DNA of 64,000 nt from Solirubrobacter sp963724195 (lineage in GTDB: Bacteria; Actinomycetota; Thermoleophilia; Solirubrobacterales; Solirubrobacteraceae): the NCBI GenBank assembly GCA_963724195.1, contig CAVRTQ010000005.1, positions 62,001 to 126,000 on the forward strand. Reading direction: 5' to 3'. Each line of letters begins with the position of its first letter. The first letter of the stretch is position 1. This document shows, in pieces, positions 27,601 through 36,050 of this stretch. Made by a program: the position numbers and the translations under genes. The notes under the pieces are model-generated. The model saw nothing but the letters and a program-made list of their open reading frames with translations, did no database searches and had not been told where the DNA came from.

Positions 27601-29262
27601 ATGATGAGTCTTGACGAGCTCACGTTCGAGCTCGAACGCTTCGAGTGGCAGGGCGAGGACCGGCTGGAGGTCCGCGGCCGCTGGTTCGGCGTGCGCGGGC
27701 AGCGCTTCATGCGCCCCACGCTGCACGTGCGGGCCGGCGACGCCCGCGCTCGCCGGCGGCGCATGATCGCCGTCATGGACCACAAGCCCTGGGCGCCCGA
27801 CGACGACGGCGTCTGGATCGCCGCCTTCGTCTGGCGCGGCCCGGTCGAGGAGATCACCGCCGCCCGCCTGGAGGTCACCCCCGAGGTGGTCCTCGAGCTC
27901 GGCCCGCCCGGCTCGACCAAGCCCGGCACCTCGATCACCCCGCGCCCCCGCGCCAAGCGACCCGCGAAGCCCAAACCGGTCACCCCGCCCGCGCCGCCGG
28001 CCGGTCGCGCCGCCGCGTCCGCCGACCCTGACATTGCCGCCTCGCCGGCCGCCCCTGGCGCCGCCGTGCCTGCCTCGCCGGCCGCCCCTGGCGCTGCCGT
28101 GCCCGCCTCGCCGGCCGACCTTGACGTCGCCGATGTCGCGGCCGCCTCGTCCGCCTCGTCTTCCGCGCCCGCCTCGTCCGCCTCGTCGGCCGACGGTGAC
28201 GTCGTCGCGCCCGCCTCGCCGGCCGATCCTGGCGTCGCCGCGCCTGCCGACGTTGCCGTCGCTGGCGTCCGCCGCCGCCGCGCCTGCCGACCCCGGTGTC
28301 GCCGCCGCCACCTCCGACCGAAGTCGGTTGGAGGCGGAGCTCGAACTCGCGCGCCGCGAACTCGCCACGCAGGCGGCGGAGCTCGAACTTGCGCGCCGGC
28401 AGCTCGCCACCCAGGCCGGGCACCACGAGAGCGCGGTCGCGCGCGCGAACGAGGTCGTGCGGCTCGAGGGCGACGTGATCGCCGCCACCGACGCGCGCCG
28501 AGTCCGCCGAGGCGGCCCGCGACGAAGCCACCACCCGCGCGTGGTCCGCCGAGGCCGAGCGCGACAAGGCCACCTCGCGCCTGGCGGCGGCGACCTCGGC
28601 CCGCGACGAAGCGGTCGGGCGAGTGGAGACGGTCGAGACCGAGCGCGACGAGGCCATCGCCCGCGCGGAGGCCGCCGAGGCGGCCGCGCGACGACGCGCT
28701 CGCCCGCGCCGAGCGACGCTCGAGGCGGCACTCGACGACGCGCGCGCTCGCGCCGACGACCGCGACGCGCGCGCTCGACGACGCTGCGCCGCGCGACCCT
28801 GGCGCGGACACCACCGCCGAGCTCGCTGCCGCCATCGCCCGCGCGGAAGCCGCCGAGGCCGCGCTCGCGCGCGCCGATTCCGCGCCGGGCGGGGACCCCG
28901 AGCTCTCCGCGGCGCTGGAGCGGGCCGAGCGGGCCCGCGATGCCGCCGACGCGCGTGCCGAAGCCGCCGTCGCCCGCGCGGACAACGCCCCCGCCGCGCG
29001 CGATCAGAGCGCGGAGCTCGCGGCGGCCATCCAGCGGGCCGAGCGAGCCGAGGCTCGGGCGACGGACTTGGCCGCGTCGATCCGGCGCGGCGAACGGCTC
29101 GAGCAGGCGGCGCCCGCGGAGCTCCCGCCGCTGGAGCGGCGCGTGCGGGCGCGGTCGCTGTCGCCGCACCGCGAGTGGAGCGCGGCAGAGCGGTACGCGG
29201 TGGTCGGCGCGATCGTGCTGATCGCGCTGGCGCTGCTGATCCTGCTCGTCGCGCTGCTCTAG
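27601..29262 (+). CDS. FELERFEW-domain coiled-coil tail-anchored membrane protein, copy 1
   Basis: No known family. Residues 1-105 form a compact beta-rich domain starting LTFELERFEWQGEDRL and containing GRWFGVRGQRFMRP. Next comes a Pro/Ala-rich linker (PASPAAPGAAVPASPA repeats), then a long Ala/Glu/Arg coiled coil, and the last 25 residues are one membrane helix (VVGAIVLIALALLILLVALL). The protein should be anchored by its C-terminus with the N-terminal domain in the cytoplasm. At least three +1 frame breaks fall in the linker/coil (near 28280, 28490 and 28700-28790), all consistent in direction. The same architecture is repeated at 34220-36050. ATG 27601 and 27604 are both possible. Confidence 0.75.
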   Translation: MMSLDELTFELERFEWQGEDRLEVRGRWFGVRGQRFMRPTLHVRAGDARARRRRMIAVMDHKPWAPDDDGVWIAAFVWRGPVEEITAARLEVTPEVVLELGPPGSTKPGTSITPRPRAKRPAKPKPVTPPAPPAGRAAASADPDIAASPAAPGAAVPASPAAPGAAVPASPADLDVADVAAASSASSSAPASSASSADGDVVAPASPADPGVAAPADVAVAGVRRRRACRPRCRRRHLRPKSVGGGARTRAPRTRHAGGGARTCAPAARHPGRAPRERGRARERGRAARGRRDRRHRRAPSPPRRPATKPPPARGPPRPSATRPPRAWRRRPRPATKRSGEWRRSRPSATRPSPARRPPRRPRDDALARAERRSRRHSTTRALAPTTATRALDDAAPRDPGADTTAELAAAIARAEAAEAALARADSAPGGDPELSAALERAERARDAADARAEAAVARADNAPAARDQSAELAAAIQRAERAEARATDLAASIRRGERLEQAAPAELPPLERRVRARSLSPHREWSAAERYAVVGAIVLIALALLILLVALL

Positions 29263-29368
29263 AAACCGGGTCTAATTCGCGGCTCTCCTGGGTAGACACC
29301 ATTCATGATCGCGGGGCTGCTGCCCACCAGTGGCGTATCCCCGAATGTTGGTCCTGCCGTTCGTACGT

Positions 29369-29390
29369 GAGCGGGCGCCGCAGCCCGCTC
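29369..29390. terminator. Stem-loop between the coiled-coil gene and the DUF4190 gene
   Basis: GAGCGGGC and GCCCGCTC pair perfectly around a six-base loop and are followed by GATTTCC. It lies 107 bases after the upstream stop and 30 before the next start, so it is either a terminator or a 5'-leader hairpin. The rest of the 157-base gap (29263-29419) shows nothing clear. Confidence 0.45.
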
Positions 29391-29419
29391 GATTTCCACA
29401 CCGTCTGGAGGACACACCC

Positions 29420-29713
29420 ATGGCCGCTACGCCCAACGCCTCGACCCACGCTGCTCCCGCCACCGGCGCCAAGAGCGGGATGGCCGTCGCCGCGATGATC
29501 GTCGGCATCCTGGCGATTCCGGCGATCCTGATCCCGATCCTGGCGATCATCCTCGGCATCATCGCGATCGTGCTCGGCGTCGTCGCCAAGGGCCAGATCC
29601 GCAAGAGCGGGATGAGCAACGCCGGCCAGGCGACGGCCGGCATCGTCTGCGGCGCGATCGGCGTCGTCGGCGCGATCGCGTTCGTCGCGATCGTCGCGTC
29701 CAGCGCCAGCTAG
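29420..29713 (+). CDS. DUF4190-like small membrane protein
   Basis: 97 residues: a polar N-terminus rich in Ala/Thr, then two membrane helices around a short loop with KGQIRKSG, the hallmark of DUF4190 proteins (helix, GxVAxGQIRxSGxxxxG, helix). A TGGAGGAC ribosome site 8 bases upstream sets ATG 29420. Function unknown. Its stop overlaps the stop of the convergent DNA ligase gene. Confidence 0.85.
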   Translation: MAATPNASTHAAPATGAKSGMAVAAMIVGILAIPAILIPILAIILGIIAIVLGVVAKGQIRKSGMSNAGQATAGIVCGAIGVVGAIAFVAIVASSAS

Positions 29714-31183
29714 CTTCCACGCACCGCGAGGACCGCTTCGAGCGTGTCCGCCTGCGCCGCCGGCTTGTCGGGCCGGTGGCGCAGCACGCGCGCGAACCGC
29801 AACGCGACGCCGCCGGGGTAGCGCGGGCTCGTCTGCACGCCGTCGAAGGCGATCTCCACGACGAGCTCCGGCCGCACGTGCACCACGTGCCCTTCCCGCC
29901 CGGTCTCCAATTCGAGCAGCTTCTCCGTCTGCCACGCGAGCATCGCGTCGGTCAGCCCCTTGAACGTCTTGCCGAGCATCACGAACCCGTCCTCGACCCG
30001 CGCGCCGAGCCACAGGTTCGAGAGCTTCCCGCGCCGCCGCCCTGAGCCCCACTCGACCGCCAGCACCACCAGGTCGAGCGTGTGCACCGGCTTGACCTTC
30101 ACCCACGCGGACCCGCGCCGGCCCGCCTCGTAGGGCGCGTCCAACGCCTTCACGACGACGCCCTCGTGCCCCTTCGCGAGCGCGATCTCCAGCTGCTCGG
30201 GCCCGCCCCGCGGCACCCGCCAGCGTTCCGGGACCAGAGCGGCCAGCGCGCTCGCGCGCACCGCACCCGGCTCGTCCAGCAGGTCCGCGCCGTCCAGGTG
30301 CATGACGTCGAAGAACAGCGGCGTGAGCAGGACGCCCGACTTGCTCGCGAACCGGCTCCCGGTGACCTGGAACGGGTGCGGCCGCCCGTCCTCCTTCAAG
30401 GCGATCGCCTCGCCGTCGAGCACGAACGAGTCGGCTTCGAGCGCCAGCGCCGCCTCGACCACCTCCGGGATGCGCGCGGTGACGTCGTCCAGCGTGCGCG
30501 TGAAGATCGCCACCTGATCGCCGGAGCGGTGCACCTGGATGCGGGCGCCGTCGAGCTTCCACTCCACCGCGGCCGGCCCGGTCTTCTCCAGCGCCGCCGC
30601 GACGTCCGGCGCGGTCGAGGCCAGCATGGGGGAGATCGGCCGCCCGACCTCGAGCCGGAACTGCCCGAGATCCTCACCGGCCAGCGCGACCGCCGCCACC
30701 GCGCCCAGGTCGCCGCGCAGCATCAACGCCCGCCGCACGTCCTTGAGCGGCACGTCCGCGGCCTTGGCCACCGCGTCGCCGACCACCGCGGCCAGCGCCC
30801 CCTGCCGGATGTCCCCGAGCACCAACGCCCGCAGGAACGCCTGCTCGGACGCGGTCGCGCGGCGCCATCAGCGCACCCAACGCCGCCCGCCGCGCCGCGA
30901 CCGACCCCGCACCGCTCAGCGACGCCACCTGCGCCAGCACCGCGTCCACCTCGGCCACGCTCAAGGTCGCTTCGTCGGCGGGCGGCGGCGGATCGTCGCG
31001 CAACGACGCCCAGCCCACGCCCAGCACGCGCTGCCGGGGCGAGCCGGCCAGGTAGGAGGCGCCCGCGACCCGCTCCTCAGGTGCCAGCCCGCGCAGCGCA
31101 GCCGCGATCCGCTCGACCTTCCCCAGCCGGCGCGACTCGGCACGGACGTCCTCGGTGGCGGCGGCAAGCTCGGCGAACAGCAT
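29710..31183 (-). CDS. ATP-dependent DNA ligase, one frameshift
   Basis: DNA ligase of the ATP-dependent LigB/archaeal type, about 490 residues. N-terminal helical DNA-binding domain (to about 170), adenylation domain with motif I EWKLDGARIQVHR carrying the nucleophilic lysine, motif III FFDVMHLDG, motif IV GHEGVVVKALD and motif V WVKVKP, and an OB-fold domain at the end. A +1 break near 30860 lies in the N-terminal domain. Actinobacteria use it in repair beside the NAD ligase. The start ATG is only 20 bases from the divergent SDR gene start. Confidence 0.9.
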
Positions 31184-31189
31184 CGCCGG

Positions 31190-31195
31190 TAGTTT
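31190..31195 (+). promoter_or_regulatory. -10-like TAGTTT, leaderless promoter of the SDR gene
   Basis: TAGTTT lies 8 bases before the ATG at 31204, within the 20-base divergent gap next to the DNA ligase start. Its -35 region would fall in the ligase coding sequence. Confidence 0.5.
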
Positions 31196-31203
31196 CGCCG
31201 ACC

Positions 31204-31977
31204 ATGACCAGAACCGTGCTCGTGACCGGCGCTTCGAGCGGGATCGGGCGCGCCGCCGCGCTCGCGCTGAGCCAACGCGGCTTCTCCGTCTACGCCGGCG
31301 CGCGCGGCCCGCTCGACTACGACGGGGTGACGCGCGTCGAGCTCGACGTGACCGACCCGGACCACGTCGAAGCCCTGCGCGAGCTCCCGATCGACGCCCT
31401 CGTCAACAACGCGGGCATCGCCGTGATCGGCCCGCTCGAGTACCTGCCACTCGACGAATTGCGCCGCCAGTTCGAGGTCAACACGGTCGGCCAGCTCGCC
31501 GTCATCCAGGCGTGCCTCCCGGCGCTGCGCAGGACGCACGGCCGGATCGTCAACGTCTCGTCGATCTCCGGCCGCGTCGCGCTCCCGCTCTATGGCCCGT
31601 ACGCGGCGTCGAAGTTCGCGCTGGAGGCGCTCAGCGACTCGCTCCGCCGGGAGCTGCGCGGAGCGGTCGGCGTGTCGCTGATCCAACCGGGCGCCGTCGC
31701 CACCCCGATCTGGCATCGCACGCTCGAGGCCACGCAACTGCCGCCGGAGCCCTACGTCGCCATGGCCGAGCGGCTGCGGGGCATGGCCGAGAAGGCGCCC
31801 GAGACCGGCATGCCGGTCGGCGTTGTCGTCGGCGCGATCCATCACGCCCTCACGGCCGACAAGCCACGGACCCGCTACGTCCTCGGCCGCGACGCCCGGA
31901 TCCAGGCGCTCCTCGACCGCGTGCTGCCCGATCGCGTCATGGACCGACTGATCGCACGGATTGTTGAACAATCGTGA
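31204..31977 (+). CDS. Short-chain dehydrogenase/reductase
   Basis: Classical SDR of 257 residues with NAD(P) motif TGASSGIG at 9-16, NNAG near 78, catalytic Ser in NVSSISG and YAASK. The adenine-binding region lacks a clear Asp after strand two (YAGARGPLDYDG), leaving cofactor choice open. Carbonyl or steroid-like substrate is possible. First gene of a cluster with an EamA transporter and a GntR regulator; two operator-like palindromes overlap its last codons. Confidence 0.92.
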   Translation: MTRTVLVTGASSGIGRAAALALSQRGFSVYAGARGPLDYDGVTRVELDVTDPDHVEALRELPIDALVNNAGIAVIGPLEYLPLDELRRQFEVNTVGQLAVIQACLPALRRTHGRIVNVSSISGRVALPLYGPYAASKFALEALSDSLRRELRGAVGVSLIQPGAVATPIWHRTLEATQLPPEPYVAMAERLRGMAEKAPETGMPVGVVVGAIHHALTADKPRTRYVLGRDARIQALLDRVLPDRVMDRLIARIVEQS

Positions 31978-31993
31978 GTGATTGTGGAACAAT
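31960..31993. promoter_or_regulatory. Two operator-like palindromes, 21 bp apart
   Basis: ATTGTTGAACAAT (31960-31972, perfect around a central G) and ATTGTGGAACAAT (31981-31993, one mismatch) start exactly 21 bases apart, two helical turns. They lie across the SDR stop and before the EamA start. The GntR-family regulator encoded just downstream is the natural binder. Confidence 0.65.
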
Positions 31994-32001
31994 CCGCGGT
32001 C

Positions 32002-32868
32002 ATGTCACGGCTTCAGGTCCTGCTCGCCTCGCTCTGCTTCGGCACCACCGGCACCGCGCAAGCGCTCGGCCCGGCCGGGCTGTCGCCCGCAGGCGTGGGC
32101 GCGGCGCGCATCCTGGTCGGCGGCACGCTGCTCGTCCTCGTCGCGCTGGTCAGCAACGGCCTGCGGGGCCTCCCGCGCCGCCCGCTGATCCTCGCCGCGC
32201 TCGCGGTCGCCGCCTACCAGCTCGCGTTCTTCGCCGCCGTGGCCGACACCGGCGTCGCCATCGGGACGATCGTCGCGCTCGGCAGCGCGCCCGCGCTCGC
32301 CGGCGCGCTGGAATGGGCGATCGAGCGCCGCGCGCCGACGCGCGCGTGGGCCCTGGCCACCGCGCTCGCGTGCGCCGGCGTGGCCATGCTCGCGCTCACC
32401 GGAGCGGACGCGTCGATCTCCGCCCCCGGCATCGTCCTGGCGCTGATCGCCGGCGCCTCCTACGCGGGCTACACGTACTCCGCCAAGCAGATGCTCCACG
32501 CGGGTCACTCGCCCGAGACGGTGATGGCGGGCGCGTTCGGCCTCGGCGCCGTCGTGCTGCTCCCGGTGCTCTTCATCACCGGCGCGGGCTGGCTCGCGAC
32601 CACCGACGGGCTCCTGCTCGCGGTGTTCCTCGGGATCGTGCCGACCGCGGGTGCCTACCTGCTGTTCGCGCGCGGGCTCAAGCGCCTGAGCGCGGCCGAG
32701 ACGGCGACCCTCACCCTCGCCGAACCGCTCACCGCCACGCTGCTGGGCGTGATCGTGCTGAGCGAGACGCTGAACGCGCCCGCGGCGGTCGGCGCCGCGC
32801 TCATCCTCAGCGGACTGCTCGTCCTGGCCGCCCCCGAAGTGCGCCGGCCGGTTACGGTCCCCGCGTGA
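32002..32868 (+). CDS. EamA/DMT-family transporter
   Basis: Polytopic protein of 288 residues with about ten helices in two EamA repeats (first ends near CAGVAMLALTGA, second carries the typical AETATLTLAEPLTATLLGV segment). Likely exports or imports a small metabolite. I take ATG 32002, which starts just before the first helix; GTG 31978 directly after the SDR stop is an in-frame alternative but would place the operator palindromes in the coding region. Its stop overlaps the GntR start. Confidence 0.88.
   Translation: MSRLQVLLASLCFGTTGTAQALGPAGLSPAGVGAARILVGGTLLVLVALVSNGLRGLPRRPLILAALAVAAYQLAFFAAVADTGVAIGTIVALGSAPALAGALEWAIERRAPTRAWALATALACAGVAMLALTGADASISAPGIVLALIAGASYAGYTYSAKQMLHAGHSPETVMAGAFGLGAVVLLPVLFITGAGWLATTDGLLLAVFLGIVPTAGAYLLFARGLKRLSAAETATLTLAEPLTATLLGVIVLSETLNAPAAVGAALILSGLLVLAAPEVRRPVTVPA
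32853..32858 (+). promoter_or_regulatory. -10-like TACGGT, leaderless promoter of the GntR gene
   Basis: TACGGT inside the last codons of the EamA gene is followed by six bases and GTG 32865. It would let the regulator be made independently of the upstream operon. Confidence 0.45.
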
Positions 32869-33530
32869 CCGCGGTCGAAACTGTTGCCCAGCAGATCCGC
32901 CAGTCGATCCTCGCCGGGGAGCGCCCAGCGGGGTCGCGTCTGGTCGAAGCGGAGCTGACCGCCGAGTACGGCGTCGCCCGCCATTCGCTGCGGGCGGCGC
33001 TGCGCGCGCTGGCCGGCGAGGGGATCGTGGTGATCGAGACCAACCGCGGCGCGCGTGTCGCGCGGTTGACGGCCGAGGCGATCGTCTCGCTGTACGAGTT
33101 GCGGACGGCGCTGGAGGTGGAAGCGGCGCGGCTCGCACTGGAACGCGGGCCGCTCCCGCCGAGCGTCTACGGCGCGCTCGCGGTGCTCGAACGCGCGTGT
33201 GCGGACGGCGCGTGGGGCGCGATCAACGACGCGCACAACGGTCTGCACCGCGCGATCGTCGAGGCGGCCGACTCGCCCCGCATCACGGCCGCGCACGCGG
33301 CGCTCGACGGCGAGCTCAAGCTGTTCATGAACCAGCTCGTACCGCTCTGGAGCGCGGAACGGATGGCCGCCGACCACATCGCGCTCGTGCGGGGGCTGGA
33401 GCGCCAGGGGCCGACTGCACTACGGAGACATCTCTCTGAGTCGGCGGCGGCGTTGGTCGCGGCCGAAGGGGACTCCGAACGGCCTGGTCGTGTCGGCGAC
33501 CAGGCCGTTCGGAGAGGAGAGGGGAGTTGA
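32865..33530 (+). CDS. GntR-family (FadR/FCD) transcriptional regulator
   Basis: 221 residues: GntR winged helix (QQIRQSILAGERPAGSRLVE, YGVARHSLRAALRALAGEG) and an FCD helical ligand domain (YELRTALEVEAARLALERG; His-rich HNGLHRAIVEA metal or effector site). Probably represses the SDR-EamA pair through the tandem palindromes at 31960-31993. Overlaps the EamA stop (GTGA). The last 20 residues after LVAAEGDSE include a perfect hairpin in the DNA and may not be genuine; a frame change near 33420 is possible. Confidence 0.88.
   Translation: MTAVETVAQQIRQSILAGERPAGSRLVEAELTAEYGVARHSLRAALRALAGEGIVVIETNRGARVARLTAEAIVSLYELRTALEVEAARLALERGPLPPSVYGALAVLERACADGAWGAINDAHNGLHRAIVEAADSPRITAAHAALDGELKLFMNQLVPLWSAERMAADHIALVRGLERQGPTALRRHLSESAAALVAAEGDSERPGRVGDQAVRRGEGS
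33477..33510. terminator. Perfect 14-bp stem-loop at the 3' end of the GntR gene
   Basis: GAACGGCCTGGTCG (33477-33490) and its exact complement (33497-33510) flank the loop TGTCGG. It lies inside the apparent end of the GntR reading frame and is followed by GGAGAGGAGAGGGG, with no T run. The remaining gap to 33677 shows no other feature. Confidence 0.65.
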
Positions 33531-33677
33531 CGTCCGGTCGGGAGACAAATCGGAGCGTCTGGTCCGAGCATGCCCACGCCCCAGAGCCAGAAACGCCCCG
33601 TGTCAGCCTTAGAACGAAATCGAGTGCGATAGGGGCGTGCGGCGATCCAGCGGGGTCGCTTGTCAGACTTGCAGGCG

Positions 33678-34220
33678 ATGACCCGTAGATTCGAGATCGG
33701 GCCGTTCGTGCTCGCGTTCGGCGCATTGCTGCTTCTGGTCGGACTGTTCCTCGACTGGTACGGCGCGTTCAACGCGTGGGCCGTGTTCGAGTTCGTCGAC
33801 CTGTTCCTCGCCGCGTTGGCCGTCGCCAGCGTCATCGGCGCCGTCGGTTTGATCACTCCTGAAGTGGAGTACGTCGACAAGCGTGTGGTGCCCTGGCTCG
33901 TCGGCATCGCGTTCGTCGTGGTCGCCGCGCAGCTGATGGATCCGCCGCCCGTCGCGTCCCGGCAGGACCTGGAGCTCGGCGCCTGGCTGTCGCTCGCCGG
34001 CACCGTGCTGATGGTGGGCGGCGCGATCCTGTCGTTCACCAAGGTGTCCTTCGCCGTCGCGGTCGAGGGCCGGGACCGCCGGACCCGCGTCGCCGCCGTG
34101 GACCACCGGCCGCCGCCGACCGAGACCGGCCAGCAGCCCGTCGCCCGCTCGAGCACCTCGCTCCTGCACCCGCGGCCAGGCGAAGCCGACACACCCCCCG
34201 AGGCCCGCGAGCCGAGCTGA
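33678..34220 (+). CDS. Four-helix membrane protein preceding coiled-coil copy 2
   Basis: Unrecognised protein of 180 residues. Four membrane helices (about residues 8-28, 36-60, 72-90, 105-125) are followed by a polar, Pro-rich cytoplasmic tail. ATG 33678 begins MTRRFEIGPF; TTG 33660 is an in-frame alternative. Its TGA overlaps the ATG of the coiled-coil gene by one base, so the two are co-translated and probably act together at the membrane. Confidence 0.75.
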   Translation: MTRRFEIGPFVLAFGALLLLVGLFLDWYGAFNAWAVFEFVDLFLAALAVASVIGAVGLITPEVEYVDKRVVPWLVGIAFVVVAAQLMDPPPVASRQDLELGAWLSLAGTVLMVGGAILSFTKVSFAVAVEGRDRRTRVAAVDHRPPPTETGQQPVARSSTSLLHPRPGEADTPPEAREPS

Positions 34221-36050
34221 TGCCGGACGCCGGGGACGTCTCGTTCGAGCTCGAGCGCTTCGAGTGGACAGCGGACGACCGGCTCGTCGTAGTCGGTCGC
34301 TGGAACGGCGTGAGTGGGCGGCGCCTGCTCCGGCCTGCCCTGCACGTCGACGCGGGCGGTCGTCGCACGCGGGTGACGGGCAGCGCCGAGGATCAGGACC
34401 CGTGGCGTGCGACCTTCGACTGGGACGCGGCGCGCGGGGACGTCGTCGGGGCCGAGCTCGAGCTCGGCCGCTCGCTGGTCGTCGAGCTGCCGCCGCCACG
34501 CCGGCGCCGCCGCCGGTCCGCGCAGGTCACGGCGGAGAACGACCTGCGCGTGGCGCTGGCCGAGCTCAAGGCGGAGCGGGACTCGCTGCGCCTGGAGCTC
34601 GACGAGCAGCCCGACGTCGACGTCGAGCTGGCTGCCGCGCGGGCCGAGCTCCAGTCGCTGCGCGACGCGCGCCCGGACGCGGCGCTGCTCGCCGCCGCGC
34701 GGGCCGAGGTCGAGCGGCTCACGCGCGAGCTCGAAGCGCTGCGCGCGGACGCCGACGGCTCCCGCGCCGACGCCGAGCGGCTGGCGAGCAAGGTCGAGTC
34801 GCTGCGCGCGGACGCCGCCGCGCTGGTCGAGACCCGCGCGGAGCTGGACCGCGTGCGGGCGCGAGGCCGGCGAGCGACTGGCGGCGCCCGATGAGTCCGC
34901 GGAGCTGGCCGTGTTGCGGGCCGAGGTCGCGCAGGCCCGGAGCGAGATCGAGCTGCTCACCGCCGACGCGGAGGCACTGGCCGCGGCGCAGGCCGAGCTC
35001 GAGGCGGCACGGGCGGAGGCCGAGCGGCTCGCCGCGGAGCTCACGGCCGTGCGGTCCGAGGCGCCCGCCGAACTCGAGGCGTTGCGCACGCAGGCCGACG
35101 TCGCGCGGGCCGAGGCCGACGAGCTCGCCGGGCTGCGGCTCGCCCACGGCAGCCTGAAGGCCGCGCACGAGCAGCTCGAGGACGAGCTCGACGGGCTGCG
35201 CGCGATGCGCGAGGAACGCGACGCGCTCGCGGCGCAGGTCCAGCAGCTCCTCGCGCAGACCGGCGACGAGGAGAACCAGCGCGCCGCGCTCGGCGACCTC
35301 ATCCGCGGGCTGCAGGAGCAGACCACCGCGGCCGAGGACTCCAACACCCGGCTCACGAACGAGCTGGCCGTGGCCCGCGAGGACATCACGCGCCTGCAGG
35401 GGTTGTTGGCCGCGCGCGAGGAGACGCTGACGACGGTCGAGGCGGACGCCGAGCACCGCGTCGAGACCGAGCGCATGGCCACCACCGAGGTGCACGAGCG
35501 GCTTGCGTCGGCGCGCGAGGAGGCGCAGCGCTCGATGGTCGCCGAGGCGGAGGAGACCGAGCGCCTGCGCGCGGAGCTCGACCGCGCCCGCGAGGACGGC
35601 GAGCGGCTGCTCGCGGCCGAGCGCGCCGAGGTCGCCCGCCTGCGCGAGGAGCTGCTCAACAGCGAGGTCCCCGACGGCGCGCCCGACGAGGCTTCGCGCC
35701 GGATGGTCGAGCGCGTGCAGCGAGACCTGGACCGCGAGCGCGCCGCCAGCCGGACCCTGCGGCGCGAGCTCGAGGTGTTGCGCGCGGAATCCGCCGAGGA
35801 ACGCCGCTCGTACAGCAACGGCACGATCTCCGGCGAGGACCCGACCATTCCCGCCGCGACTCCCGCGGGCCGCCGCGGCCCGGTCGATGCGCCCCGCCGG
35901 GCAGCCGCCGCGCGCGCCGGCACCGCCCACCGGGTGCCGTCCTCGCGCCCGAACCCGGTCGCGCTCTGGTCCGTGCGCTTCATCGCGTTCGTCCTGATCG
36001 TCGCGATGGCCGTCGCGCTCGTCTACCTCGTGCAGCAAGTGATGCCTTGA
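34220..36050 (+). CDS. FELERFEW-domain coiled-coil tail-anchored membrane protein, copy 2, one frameshift
   Basis: About 609 residues, same build as 27601-29262: N-terminal domain beginning VSFELERFEWTADDRL with GRWNGVSGRRLLRPALHV, then an unbroken coiled coil of about 400 residues rich in Ala, Glu, Arg and Leu, a short basic/Pro linker, and a single C-terminal membrane helix (FIAFVLIVAMAVALVYLV). Over the first 95 residues about half of the positions match copy 1. A +1 break near 34870 separates two stretches of the same coil. No enzyme motif is seen. Possible roles are scaffolding, membrane organisation or signalling; none is shown. Overlaps genes on both sides by 1-4 bases. Confidence 0.78.
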
